Both the position numbers and the translations under genes were made by a program. Source: Gemmobacter fulvus (GTDB lineage: Bacteria > Pseudomonadota > Alphaproteobacteria > Rhodobacterales > Rhodobacteraceae). Taken from it: 64,000 bases of DNA. Of the stretch, positions 1 to 8,585 are shown one piece after another (position 1 is the stretch's first letter; each line of letters begins with the position of its first letter). The notes under the pieces are model-generated. The model had not been told where the DNA came from. It ran no database searches and saw only the letters and a program-made list of their open reading frames with translations. Location of the stretch: assembly GCF_018798885.1 (NCBI RefSeq), contig NZ_CP076361.1, forward strand, positions 2,385,501 to 2,449,500, written 5' to 3'.

Positions 1-1859
1 GTTAGCGATTCCGAGACACGCATCACATAGGTGCGGGTTTCCGAAAACGGGATCATCTCTACCCAGTCAACCACATCCACATCGGGGCGGCGTGGGTCGC
101 CCATTTCGGTTATCCAGCGGCGCGGGCGGCCCGGGCCCGCATTGTAGCCCGAGGCGACCAGCGCGATGGAGGGGCCGAATTCCTCGATCAGCTTTGCCAG
201 ATAGGCGCTGCCCAGCGTCGCATTGAAGCCCGGATCGCTGGTCAGCCGCGACACCTCAAAGGGCAGACCCAGTGATTTTGCGGTGCGTTCGGCGGTTTCC
301 GGCATCAATTGCATCAGGCCGCGCGCGCCCGCACTGCTGCGGGCGGCGGGATCGAATTCGGATTCGCGGCGCGAGATCGACAGGGCAAGCGCACGTGATG
401 TGGCAAGGCCCTCGGGCACCATGACGGGCAGCGGGAAATAGGCTTCGGGCAGGATGATGCCACGCTCGGCCCCCTGTTTGCCCAGCAGAACGGCGATATG
501 CGGCTCGTTGATCTGCAACGCCAGTGCGGCGAGGCTGGCAAGATCGGGGGCCGTCAGCGGCTCGGCCAGATGCAGCAAGAACCGCTTGGCCTGTGTGCGG
601 TCGCCCGCCTTCAGCAACAGAAGTGCGGCCTCCAGCACCGAAGAACGCGCGAAGGCGGCCTGCCGCCAGTCCGCCGCGTTCAGCGGGGCCAGAAGGCTGG
701 CATCCAGCGACAGGCCCAGCTTTTCGGCGGCGAGCTGTCCGTAATAGGCGGTCTGGTGGCGGGCGGCCTCGGTATATGCGGCCTGTGCTGCGGGATCGCC
801 CAGAGCTTCCAGCGCGCGGCCCTGCCAGTATTTCGCCCGGCTGACCGAGATCGGTGTGACCACCGCGCTTTCCAGATGGCGGAAATGGGTCAGGGCGGTT
901 TGGGCATCATCCAGACGGCGCAGGGCGATGAACCCGGCCAGAAATTCCAGATCGGCATAGGCGGCACCACTGGTCATCCGGTGGCGCGCGGCGATGCGAT
1001 AGGCCTGCGTGGCCTCGCCCTCGCGCAGCAGATGACGCGCGAGTTGCGCGCGGCGATCGGCCCAAAGCTCGGGCCGGCCCAGCGTGTCGGCGCTGGCGGA
1101 ATGTTCCAGCATCAGCGCGGCGGCATCGGGCCAGAGGTCGCTGTAGATGCGCCAGTCGAGCCGCGCCTGCGCCAGCAGCGGATGCTGGGCCAGGCTGCCG
1201 GGCACGGCTTCGACCAGACGGCTGACCCCGGTGGTCCGCTCCATCAGGGCGATGCGGGCGCGGGCCAGCGCAGCCCAGTTTTCGGACACCTGCGGCAACA
1301 GCCGCTTCGCCTCGCCCTGCTTGCCCTCCCACAGCAGGGTGGCAAGGCGCGTCTCGTTCAGGTCGCGCAGCGCGGGATAGAGCTTCAGCAGCACCGCCTC
1401 GTCCTCGGCGGTGAAGGGCAGGCTGGTCCAGGCGCGGCGGGCTTCGGCCTCGGCCTCGGCACCGCGACCCTGCGCGAGCAGCGCCTTGATCACCGCCAGC
1501 GACCCGGTGCCGGTTTCGGGCAGGGTGCTGCCGAACCAGCCGATCACGCGCGCCGGGGTGGAGGACCGCGCCACCGCCGCCTCGCCCTTCTGACGCAGCA
1601 GCGGCAGGCCCGGCCAATCCGGGCGGCGGGCCAGAAAATCCTCGTATTCCGTCAGCGTGCCGACGCCTGCGCGCAGGCGCTGCCACTGGATGACATCGGC
1701 GCCCACGGCGCTGCTGCCCTGCGCGAGGCGCTGTGCCTCCTCCCAATTGGCGCGACCGGCCTCATTCAACGCCAGACGCAGGGCGCTGGCGGGATCGGAC
1801 TGGGCTGCGGCGGGCGTGGCCAGCAGCAGAGCGAGGGTGAGGGCGCGCAGGATCGACAT
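1..1859 (-). CDS. slt: Soluble lytic murein transglycosylase, C-terminus cut by window edge
   Basis: Periplasmic lytic transglycosylase that cleaves the MurNAc-GlcNAc bond of peptidoglycan, leaving 1,6-anhydroMurNAc ends. The ATG at 1859 gives a clear signal peptide ending in an Ala-Ala-Ala-Gln type cleavage site near residue 22. A long helical superhelix region of about 450 residues follows, then the SLT catalytic domain. The catalytic Glu lies in RESEFDP (codon at 365-363, residue 499), followed by the [10 protein letters not shown] motif and the [11 protein letters not shown] motif near the window edge. About 619 codons are visible and the extreme C-terminus lies outside. It is divergent from dapA. 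The family call is secure. Confidence 0.93.
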   Translation of the reverse strand, partial: MSILRALTLALLLATPAAAQSDPASALRLALNEAGRANWEEAQRLAQGSSAVGADVIQWQRLRAGVGTLTEYEDFLARRPDWPGLPLLRQKGEAAVARSSTPARVIGWFGSTLPETGTGSLAVIKALLAQGRGAEAEAEARRAWTSLPFTAEDEAVLLKLYPALRDLNETRLATLLWEGKQGEAKRLLPQVSENWAALARARIALMERTTGVSRLVEAVPGSLAQHPLLAQARLDWRIYSDLWPDAAALMLEHSASADTLGRPELWADRRAQLARHLLREGEATQAYRIAARHRMTSGAAYADLEFLAGFIALRRLDDAQTALTHFRHLESAVVTPISVSRAKYWQGRALEALGDPAAQAAYTEAARHQTAYYGQLAAEKLGLSLDASLLAPLNAADWRQAAFARSSVLEAALLLLKAGDRTQAKRFLLHLAEPLTAPDLASLAALALQINEPHIAVLLGKQGAERGIILPEAYFPLPVMVPEGLATSRALALSISRRESEFDPAARSSAGARGLMQLMPETAERTAKSLGLPFEVSRLTSDPGFNATLGSAYLAKLIEEFGPSIALVASGYNAGPGRPRRWITEMGDPRRPDVDVVDWVEMIPFSETRTYVMRVSESL

Positions 1860-2013
1860 GGCCGGAAAGTGCCGCAATGTGGCGGCAAGGGCAACTCACA
1901 ACCCGGACAGCACGTGCAAGACGCACAGGGCAACTTGGCAAGGGCGCGAAGGCCCGTTAGACAGCGGGCGGTCAACGGGCGAGTCTGCCCCCGAGTTTCA
2001 GGAGATGCGTGTC

Positions 2014-2886
2014 ATGTTCACAGGGTCCATGCCTGCCCTTGTCACGCCGTTCAAGGACGGCGCAGTGGATGTGGCGACGCTCAAGAAACTGGTGGAGTGG
2101 CATATCGCCGAAGGCTCCAACGCGCTTGTGCCGGTGGGCACAACCGGGGAAAGCCCGACGCTGAGCCATGAAGAGCACGGCCGCGTGATCGAGATCGTGG
2201 TCGAGGCCGTCGCAGGCCGGGTGCCGGTGATCGCGGGCGCAGGATCGAACAACACCGTCGAGGGCATCGGGCTGATCCGCCATGCGGCGGCGGTGGGGGC
2301 CGATGCGGCGCTTGTGGTGACGCCCTATTACAACAAGCCGACGCAGGCAGGGCTGATTGCGCATTTCACCGCGCTGCATGACTGCTGCGATCTGCCGATC
2401 ATCATCTATAACATCCCGGGCCGCTCGGTCGTTGACATGTCGCCCGAAACGATGGGCGAGCTGGCCCGGCTGCCGCGCATCATCGGGGTGAAGGATGCCA
2501 CCGGCAAGATCGAACGGGTGTCGATGCAGCGCGCCACCTGCGGTGCCGCGTTCATCCAACTGTCGGGCGAGGATGCGACGGCGCTGGGTTTCAATGCCCA
2601 TGGCGGCGTGGGTTGCATTTCGGTGACCGCCAATGTGGCCCCGCGCCTCTGCGCCGAGTTCCAGGCGGCGACGCTGGCAGGGGACTATGCCAAGGCGCTG
2701 GCCTATCAGGACCGTCTGATGCCGCTGCATGAGGCGATCTTCCTTGAGCCGGGGCTGGTGGGCGCCAAATACGGGCTGTCACTGCTGGGTCTGTGTTCCG
2801 AAGAGGTGCGCCTGCCGCTGGTCGGGCTGACCGAGGGCACGAAGGCGCGCATCAAGGCCGCGATGGTGCACGCGGGCCTGCTGTGA
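2014..2886 (+). CDS. dapA: 4-hydroxy-tetrahydrodipicolinate synthase
   Basis: Condenses pyruvate with aspartate semialdehyde, the first committed step of the lysine/diaminopimelate pathway; cytosolic TIM barrel. 290 aa, normal length. Visible are the GTTGE pyruvate-binding motif (residues 42-46), Tyr132 in IYNIPGR and the Schiff-base lysine K160 in GVKDATG. I chose the ATG at 2014 because GGAG at 2001-2004 is correctly spaced from it, whereas the in-frame ATG at 2005 directly abuts that site. It stands alone, divergent from slt, and DAP supply also serves peptidoglycan synthesis. Confidence 0.96.
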   Translation: MFTGSMPALVTPFKDGAVDVATLKKLVEWHIAEGSNALVPVGTTGESPTLSHEEHGRVIEIVVEAVAGRVPVIAGAGSNNTVEGIGLIRHAAAVGADAALVVTPYYNKPTQAGLIAHFTALHDCCDLPIIIYNIPGRSVVDMSPETMGELARLPRIIGVKDATGKIERVSMQRATCGAAFIQLSGEDATALGFNAHGGVGCISVTANVAPRLCAEFQAATLAGDYAKALAYQDRLMPLHEAIFLEPGLVGAKYGLSLLGLCSEEVRLPLVGLTEGTKARIKAAMVHAGLL

Positions 2887-2890
2887 CAGC

Positions 2891-2936
2891 GCGGGGGCTT
2901 GCCCCCGCACCCCAGGATATTTGGGCCAAGATGAAA
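2891..2936 (+). repeat. Rhodobacterales-type intergenic element with hairpin
   Basis: Directly after dapA lies a perfect inverted repeat GCGGGGGC/GCCCCCGC (2891-2908) with almost no loop. It is followed by a conserved-looking tail, CACCCCAGGATATTT then GGCCAAGATGAAA. From general knowledge, closely similar hairpin-plus-tail elements recur between genes in Rhodobacterales genomes. Only one copy is in this window, so the repeat nature cannot be shown here. It may end dapA transcription, although no clean T-tract follows the stem. It abuts the start of the next gene. Confidence 0.5.
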
Positions 2937-2946
2937 GGGATGTGCC

Positions 2947-3819
2947 GTGAGCGATAACCTGCGCGGCAGTCTGTTCATGGTTCTGGCCATGGCGGGATTT
3001 GCCCTTGAGGACATGCTGCTGAAGCGTGTGGCGGGCCATGGCATGCCGGTGGGGCAGATCCTGATCCTGTTCGGCGGCGGCGGCAGTCTGCTGTTCATGG
3101 CGCTGACGCGGGCGCAGGGGCAGGCGATCTGGCATCCGGCGGTGGTGCAGCCGCGCATGTTGGTGAAGGCGGCTTTCGAGGTCTTGGGGCGGTTGTTCTA
3201 CACACTGGCGCTTGCCTTCACCGCCCTGTCGAGTGCCAGTGCGATCTTGCAGGCGACGCCGCTGGTGGTGGTGGCTGGGGCGGCGCTGATCTTTGGCGAG
3301 CGGGTCGGCTGGCGGCGCTGGACGGCGATTTCGGTGGGATTGCTGGGGGTGCTGGTGATCCTGCGGCCGGGGCTGGACGGGTTCAGCATGGCGTCCTTGC
3401 TGGCGGTGGCCGGGCTGATCGGTTTTGCGGGGCGGGATCTGGCGACGCGCGCTGCGCCGAAGGTGCTGAGCAATTTCCAGCTGGGGATTTACGGCTTTCT
3501 GGCGATGGTGCCCACCGGGGCCGGGCTGTTGCTGTGGCAGGGCGGGGCGGTGATGCCCGGGCTCGTGGATTGCGGGCAATTGGTGCTGGCGATCTGTATC
3601 GGGGTCTATGCCTATTGGGCGCTGACCGTGGCGATGCGCACCGGCGAGGTGAGCGTGGTGACGCCGTTCCGGTATACCCGGCTGGTGTTCGCGCTGATCC
3701 TTGGGTTGCTGGTGTTTGGCGAGCGGCCGGATGCGATGACCTATCTTGGTTCGGCCATCGTGGTGGCGGCAGGGATATACACCTTGCTGCGCACCCGCAG
3801 GGTTGCGCCGCAAGCCTGA
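2947..3819 (+). CDS. EamA/DMT-family membrane transporter
   Basis: Inner-membrane protein of the drug/metabolite transporter superfamily, 290 aa, with about ten hydrophobic segments in two EamA halves (roughly residues 8-135 and 150-285). The second half closes with the typical VFGERPDAMTYLGSAIVVAAG-like pattern. Starts with GTG at 2947. Substrate cannot be inferred; relatives export amino acids, metabolites or purines. It lies between dapA and smpB with no evident functional partner. Confidence 0.85.
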   Translation: MSDNLRGSLFMVLAMAGFALEDMLLKRVAGHGMPVGQILILFGGGGSLLFMALTRAQGQAIWHPAVVQPRMLVKAAFEVLGRLFYTLALAFTALSSASAILQATPLVVVAGAALIFGERVGWRRWTAISVGLLGVLVILRPGLDGFSMASLLAVAGLIGFAGRDLATRAAPKVLSNFQLGIYGFLAMVPTGAGLLLWQGGAVMPGLVDCGQLVLAICIGVYAYWALTVAMRTGEVSVVTPFRYTRLVFALILGLLVFGERPDAMTYLGSAIVVAAGIYTLLRTRRVAPQA

Positions 3820-3867
3820 GGCGCGGGTCTGGACTTTCGGGGGCGGCTCGCCTATCTCGGACCCATC

Positions 3868-4341
3868 ATGGTCGTGAAATCTGATCCCAATTCCAAGCTG
3901 ATTGCCGAAAACCGCCGGGCGCGGTTCGATTACCATATCGAAAGCGACCTTGAGGCGGGCATCATGCTGTATGGATCAGAGGTGAAATCGCTGCGTCAGG
4001 GCGGCTCCAACATCGCCGAGAGTTATGCCTCGGTCGAGGGGGGCGAGCTGTGGCTGATCAATGGCTATATTGCCCCCTATGTGCAGGCGAAAACCTTTGG
4101 CCATGACGAGCGGCGGCGGCGCAAGTTGCTGGTGTCCAAGAAGGAACTGAGCCGGTTGTGGAATGCAACCGCGCGCGAAGGCATGACCATCGTGCCGGTC
4201 AAGATGTATTTCAATGACCGGGGCATCGTGAAGATCAAGCTGGGCATCGCCAAGGGCAAGAAGCTGGCTGACAAGCGCGCGACCGAGGCGAAGCGCGACT
4301 GGGACCGCCAGAAGCAGCGGCTGCTGAAGCAGAATCACTGA
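3868..4341 (+). CDS. smpB: SsrA-binding protein (trans-translation)
   Basis: Binds tmRNA and brings it to stalled ribosomes for trans-translation. 157 aa, normal length. Typical features are the N-terminal [13 protein letters not shown] segment, the GSEVKSLR motif, and a basic C-terminal tail ([16 protein letters not shown]) that inserts in the mRNA channel. The ATG at 3868 fits the family. The ssrA gene itself is not in the window. Confidence 0.97.
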   Translation: MVVKSDPNSKLIAENRRARFDYHIESDLEAGIMLYGSEVKSLRQGGSNIAESYASVEGGELWLINGYIAPYVQAKTFGHDERRRRKLLVSKKELSRLWNATAREGMTIVPVKMYFNDRGIVKIKLGIAKGKKLADKRATEAKRDWDRQKQRLLKQNH

Positions 4342-4440
4342 GACAGTTGCGGCGCGGGGCGGGCGTCTGGCATGGCTTCGCCCTTGCCTGCGCGGGCGGC
4401 TGTGGTTAAGTCGGGCTGACCCCCGGTGAGGAGACCCGCG

Positions 4441-5301
4441 ATGACCGCCGCCTTCTTGGATGACCCGAAAACTCTGGTTTCGACTGACTGGCTTGCCGCC
4501 CATCTGAAAGACCCCGATCTGAGGGTGCTGGATGCGAGCTGGCACATGCCGGACGCGGGGCGCAATGCGCAGGCCGAATATGCGCAGGCGCATATTCCGG
4601 GGGCGCGTTTCTTCGACATTGATGACATCAGCGATGCGCGCTCGGCGCTGCCGCATATGGCACCGCCGCCCGAGAAGTTCATCAGCCGGATGCGGGCCAT
4701 GGGGGTGGGCGATGGCCATCAGGTGGTGGTCTATGACAGCACCGGGCTGTTTTCGGCGGCACGGGTCTGGTGGACGTTCCGTCTGATGGGCAAGATGGAT
4801 ATTGCGGTTCTGGATGGTGGTTTGCCGAAATGGCAGGCCGAGGGGCGCGAGATCGAGGATATGCCGCCGATGGTGCGCGACCGCCACATCACCGTCAGCC
4901 GTCAGGCCGGGCTGGTGAAGGATGTGACGCAGGTCGCCCATGCCAGTAAGTTGGGCGAGGCCGAGATCATCGACGCCCGCAGCGCGCCCCGGTTCAGGGG
5001 TGAGGTGGCCGAGCCCCGGCCCGGTCTGCGCTCCGGTCATATTCCGGGGGCCAAGAACGTGCCGTTTGGCGAGGTTCTGAACGCCGATGGCACCATGAAG
5101 GATCCTGCTGCGCTGAAGGCGGTGTTCGAGGCGGCGGGGGTCAATCTGGGCAAGCCCGCGATCACCACCTGCGGTTCAGGGATCACGGCATCGGTTCTGG
5201 CGCTGGCGCTGGAGCGGGTCGGGCACCGGAACTGGTCAGTTTACGATGGATCGTGGGCCGAATGGGGCATGTATGACGATCTGAAAGTCGCGAAAGGGTA
5301 A
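4441..5301 (+). CDS. sseA: 3-mercaptopyruvate/thiosulfate sulfurtransferase
   Basis: Two-domain rhodanese (286 aa) that moves sulfane sulfur from 3-mercaptopyruvate to a thiol acceptor. The N-terminal inactive rhodanese domain spans about 1-140 and the C-terminal active domain about 150-280. Catalytic Cys244 lies in CGSGITA, the loop type of mercaptopyruvate sulfurtransferases rather than of thiosulfate-specific ones. The start is the ATG at 4441, with GAGGAG at 4428-4433; an in-frame GTG at 4426 has no such site. An aminotransferase gene follows after 4 bp, which suggests cysteine is transaminated and then desulfurated. Confidence 0.9.
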   Translation: MTAAFLDDPKTLVSTDWLAAHLKDPDLRVLDASWHMPDAGRNAQAEYAQAHIPGARFFDIDDISDARSALPHMAPPPEKFISRMRAMGVGDGHQVVVYDSTGLFSAARVWWTFRLMGKMDIAVLDGGLPKWQAEGREIEDMPPMVRDRHITVSRQAGLVKDVTQVAHASKLGEAEIIDARSAPRFRGEVAEPRPGLRSGHIPGAKNVPFGEVLNADGTMKDPAALKAVFEAAGVNLGKPAITTCGSGITASVLALALERVGHRNWSVYDGSWAEWGMYDDLKVAKG

Positions 5302-5305
5302 AGCG

Positions 5306-6487
5306 ATGCTGGAGGCACTGAAGGCTCAGCCGCAGGACAAGATCCTGCAACTGATCCAGATGTATCGGGAAGACACGCGCGAGGGCAAGATTGACCTCGG
5401 CGTGGGGGTTTACAAAGATGCCACCGGGCTGACCCCGGTGATGCGGGCTGTCAAGGCCGCCGAGCAGCAGTTGTGGCAACTGGAAACCACCAAGACCTAT
5501 ACCGGGCTGGCGGGGGAACCTGCCTATAACGCCGCGATGCAGGCGATGATTCTGGATGGGGCGGTTGCGGCAGCGCGTCTGGCCTCGGTGGCGACACCGG
5601 GCGGCACCGGGGCGATCCGGCAGGCGCTGGAGCTGGTGAAGCTGGCATCGCCCGGGGCGACGGTGTGGATTTCGGCGCCGACCTGGCCGAACCATCCGTC
5701 GATCATCAAATATCTGGGTATTCCGATGGCGGAATACCGTTATTTCGATGCCACCACTGGCGGCGTGGATTTTGCCGGGTTGCTGGCGGATCTGGGCACG
5801 GTCAAGCCGGGCGATGTGGTCTTGCTGCATGGCTGCTGCCACAACCCGACCGGCGCGAACCTCGATCCGGCGCAATGGGCCGAGGTTGTGGCGCTGCTGG
5901 CCGCAAAGGGCGCGGTGCCGCTGGTCGATCTGGCCTATCAGGGCTTTGGCGATGGGCTGGAAGCCGATGCCGCCGCGACGCGGCTGGTGGCGGCGTCTTT
6001 CCCCGAGGTGCTGATTGCGGCCTCGTGCAGCAAGAATTTCGGCATTTACCGCGAAAGGACCGGCGTGCTGATCGCGGTGTCGAAGGATGCCGAGGCGACC
6101 AAGATCACCCAGCAGAACCTCGCCTTCCTGAACCGCCAGAATTACAGCTTTCCGCCCGATCATGGCGCGCGTCTGGTGACGATGATCCTGGAAGATGATG
6201 CCCTGCGTGCCGACTGGAAGGCCGAGCTGGAAGAGGTGCGACTTAACATGCTTGGCCTGCGGCAGGCACTGGCCGATGCGCTGCGCGCCGAGACCAACAG
6301 CGACCGCTTTGATTTCGTGGCGCGCCATCGCGGCATGTTCTCGCGGTTGGGGCTGACCGAGGCACAGGTGGTGCGGCTGCGCGAAGAGTTCGGCATCTAT
6401 ATGGTGGGCGACAGCCGGATAAACATCGCCGGGCTGAATGCGCGCACGGTGCCCTTGCTGGCACGGGCCGTCGCGTCGGTCCTGTAA
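5306..6487 (+). CDS. Class I aromatic/aspartate aminotransferase
   Basis: PLP-dependent fold-type I aminotransferase, 393 aa, of the AspC/TyrB branch. The PLP lysine is K243 in SCSKNFGIYRERTG. The CHNPTG motif is near residue 178 and a substrate-carboxylate arginine lies near the C-terminus. Substrates of this branch are aspartate and aromatic amino acids with 2-oxoglutarate; many members also use cysteine. It forms a tight pair with sseA (4-bp gap) and is closed by a strong terminator. Confidence 0.9.
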   Translation: MLEALKAQPQDKILQLIQMYREDTREGKIDLGVGVYKDATGLTPVMRAVKAAEQQLWQLETTKTYTGLAGEPAYNAAMQAMILDGAVAAARLASVATPGGTGAIRQALELVKLASPGATVWISAPTWPNHPSIIKYLGIPMAEYRYFDATTGGVDFAGLLADLGTVKPGDVVLLHGCCHNPTGANLDPAQWAEVVALLAAKGAVPLVDLAYQGFGDGLEADAAATRLVAASFPEVLIAASCSKNFGIYRERTGVLIAVSKDAEATKITQQNLAFLNRQNYSFPPDHGARLVTMILEDDALRADWKAELEEVRLNMLGLRQALADALRAETNSDRFDFVARHRGMFSRLGLTEAQVVRLREEFGIYMVGDSRINIAGLNARTVPLLARAVASVL

Positions 6488-6514
6488 CCCGCCGATCCTG
6501 CGGGACTGAAATAC

Positions 6515-6545
6515 AAAAGGCCCGGAGCAGCGCTCCGGGCCTTTT
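6515..6545 (+). terminator. Bidirectional rho-independent terminator
   Basis: Perfect 14-bp inverted repeat AAAAGGCCCGGAGC / GCTCCGGGCCTTTT with a 3-nt loop, ending in TTTT. It lies 28 bp after the aminotransferase stop and, on the other strand, after amtB, so it can serve both convergent genes. Confidence 0.9.
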
Positions 6546-6558
6546 GTCTGTGATGCAG

Positions 6559-6580
6559 TGCCGGGGAGAAGGCCCCGGCA
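6559..6580 (-). terminator. Second hairpin after amtB
   Basis: Inverted repeat TGCCGGGG / CCCCGGCA (8 bp, 6-nt loop) just after the amtB stop on the minus strand. No T-run follows it, so it may protect the mRNA end or assist the stronger hairpin next to it. Confidence 0.45.
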
Positions 6581-6593
6581 CCCGGTGGGCAGA

Positions 6594-7955
6594 TCAGCCG
6601 TGATAGGCGGCTTCGCCATGCGAGGTCAGATCAAGGCCCTGACGTTCCGCATCCTGATCCACACGCAGGCCGATGGTCATATCCACCAGCTTGTAGAGGA
6701 TGAAGGAGATGACGCCGGTCCACACCACGGTCAGCGCGACGGATTCGATCTGGATCCAGGTCTGGGCCGCGATGGAGTAATCGTCGCCCTTCACGCCGCC
6801 AAAGCTGGCTGCCGAGAACACGCCGGTCAGCACGGCGCCAATGATGCCGCCCACGCCATGGATGCCGAACACGTCCAGGCTGTCGTCATACTTCAGCTTG
6901 ATCTTGACCACGGTGACGAAGAAGTAGCAGCCCGCCGCCGCAATCACGCCAAGGGCAATCGCGCCCATCGGGCCGATGGTGCCGCAGGCCGGGGTGATGG
7001 CGACGAGGCCGGACACCATGCCCGAAACTGCACCCAGCATCGAGGCCTTGCCGCGCAGAACGCTTTCCAGCAGCGACCAGGCAACAACACCGGCAGCGGT
7101 GGCGATGAAGGTGTTGATCATGGCCAGCGTCGCGCCGCCATTGGCCTCAAGGTTGGAGCCGACGTTGAAGCCGAACCAGCCGACCCAGAGCATCGAGCCG
7201 CCGATCATGGTCATCACCATCGAATGCGGGGCCATGTTTTCCTTGCCGTAGCCGACGCGCTTGCCGATCACGAGGCAGCCGACCAGCGCTGCAACACCGG
7301 CGTTGATATGCACCACGGTGCCGCCTGCAAAGTCGATGGCGCCGTGTTGGAACAGCAGGCCATTCGCATCCCAAACCATATGGGCGATCGGGAAGTAGCA
7401 GAAGGTCGCCCAGAGCACCGAGAACACCAGAACGGCCGAGAATTTCACCCGCTCTGCAAAGGCACCGATGATCAGCGCCGGGGTGATGGCCGCGAAGGTC
7501 ATCTGGAAGGCGATGAACAGATATTCAGGGATGACATAGCCCGCCGAGAAGGTGGCCGACATGCTGTCTGCCGTGACACCCGACAGGAACAGTTTGGACG
7601 TGCCGCCCCAGAACGCCGAGGTGGAGCCGCCGAAGGTGACGGAATAGCCATAGGTGACCCAGACCAGCATCATCACGCAGGCAACCAGCGTCGTCTGCAT
7701 CAGCACCGACAGCATGTTCTTGGTGCGCACAAGGCCGCCGTAGAACAGCGCAAGGCCCGGCAGCGTCATGAAGAGCACCAGCACCGCAGACATCATCATC
7801 CAGGACACATCGCCCTTGTCCATCACGGGGGCGGCCTCGACGACGGCTTCGGCGGTCGCGGCGGCGGCCTCGGTCGTGGCCTCCTGCGCCCAGACGGGCA
7901 AGGCGGCAAACGCGGACGCCGCGCTGAGGCCGGAAAGTTTCGTCAATGTTTTCAT
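6594..7955 (-). CDS. amtB: Ammonium transporter
   Basis: Amt/Mep channel for ammonium uptake in the inner membrane, 453 aa. An N-terminal signal peptide (about residues 1-23) and an Ala/Glu-rich linker precede 11 hydrophobic helices. Family motifs include GLALFYGGLVR, SAFWGG, the FAGGTVVHI segment with a pore histidine, and HGVGGI with the second pore histidine. The start at 7955 has GAAGAGAG upstream. It lies 28 bp behind glnK; the GlnK trimer plugs AmtB when nitrogen is ample. Confidence 0.97.
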   Translation of the reverse strand: MKTLTKLSGLSAASAFAALPVWAQEATTEAAAATAEAVVEAAPVMDKGDVSWMMMSAVLVLFMTLPGLALFYGGLVRTKNMLSVLMQTTLVACVMMLVWVTYGYSVTFGGSTSAFWGGTSKLFLSGVTADSMSATFSAGYVIPEYLFIAFQMTFAAITPALIIGAFAERVKFSAVLVFSVLWATFCYFPIAHMVWDANGLLFQHGAIDFAGGTVVHINAGVAALVGCLVIGKRVGYGKENMAPHSMVMTMIGGSMLWVGWFGFNVGSNLEANGGATLAMINTFIATAAGVVAWSLLESVLRGKASMLGAVSGMVSGLVAITPACGTIGPMGAIALGVIAAAGCYFFVTVVKIKLKYDDSLDVFGIHGVGGIIGAVLTGVFSAASFGGVKGDDYSIAAQTWIQIESVALTVVWTGVISFILYKLVDMTIGLRVDQDAERQGLDLTSHGEAAYHG

Positions 7956-7983
7956 GGTTCTCTCTTCCCCTTCGACCCTGTTC

Positions 7984-8322
7984 TCAGAGCGCGTCGTCAT
8001 TGATTTCGCCCGTCCGCACACGCACGGCCTGTTCGACATCCAGCACAAAGATCTTGCCATCACCGATCTTGTCGGTGCGGGCGGTGGACCGGATGGTTTC
8101 CACCACCTGATCGGCCAGCGCATCCGAGACCACGATCTCAAGGCGCACTTTCGGCACGAAATTCACGGCATATTCGGCCCCACGGTAGATTTCGGTATGG
8201 CCGGACTGAGAGCCGAAGCCCTTGATTTCGGTCACCATCATGCCGCGGACGCCGATGGTGGTCAGCGCCTCGCGGACCTCCTCCAGCTTGAATGGCTTGA
8301 TTGCTGCGATGATCAGTTTCAC
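7984..8322 (-). CDS. glnK: Nitrogen regulatory protein PII
   Basis: PII signal protein, exactly 112 aa from the GTG at 8322 (AGGAG upstream). The T-loop Tyr51, the uridylylation site, is present in YRGAEY. The B-loop region (TARTDKIGDGKIFV) and C-loop are normal. It senses 2-oxoglutarate and ATP/ADP and blocks AmtB. The glnK-amtB order is conserved widely. Upstream lies an AT-rich segment with phased TTGCAC repeats that may be the control region. Confidence 0.97.
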   Translation of the reverse strand: MKLIIAAIKPFKLEEVREALTTIGVRGMMVTEIKGFGSQSGHTEIYRGAEYAVNFVPKVRLEIVVSDALADQVVETIRSTARTDKIGDGKIFVLDVEQAVRVRTGEINDDAL

Positions 8323-8440
8323 TTGCGTCCCCTTCTCCTGGCAGGCGGCCCGCTGCGGGGCCTTGCGCAGCCATGAAGGCGGGCAATCTTTGGACAGCAC
8401 AAGAATTCAGCAGGCATTTCCCCGCCGATGCGCTTAAGAT

Positions 8441-8473
8441 TTGCACAATTTTTGCACTTATTTTGCGATTGGA
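8441..8473 (-). promoter_or_regulatory. Three 11-bp phased TTGCAC/TTGCGA repeats upstream of glnK
   Basis: Read on the plus strand, TTGCAC (8441), TTGCAC (8452) and TTGCGA (8463) recur every 11 bp in an AT-rich stretch about 120-150 bp before the glnK start. TGCAC is the half-site of NtrC boxes and this is the usual distance for NtrC enhancers. Here the halves are in direct order rather than inverted, so the assignment is tentative. Confidence 0.35.
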
Positions 8474-8585
8474 TTAATTTTTGTGCGAAATGCTATTACG
8501 AATCGTTCGCAGGCCCACTCCACAATCGCGACGCGCCGGGGTAAGATTCCGTCATAAGAATGACCAGAACATGGGCGTATCGGGC

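Noticed and set aside
498-2171. 557-codon open frame on the plus strand opposite slt
   Set aside because: It mirrors the real slt frame; it has low-complexity Gln/Gly/Arg-rich content and no family motif. Long antisense frames are expected in GC-rich DNA with strong third-position bias.
8323-8470. Sigma-54 promoter before glnK
   Set aside because: No TGGCAC-N5-TTGCA with both invariant GG and GC found at correct spacing; only TTGCAC repeats.
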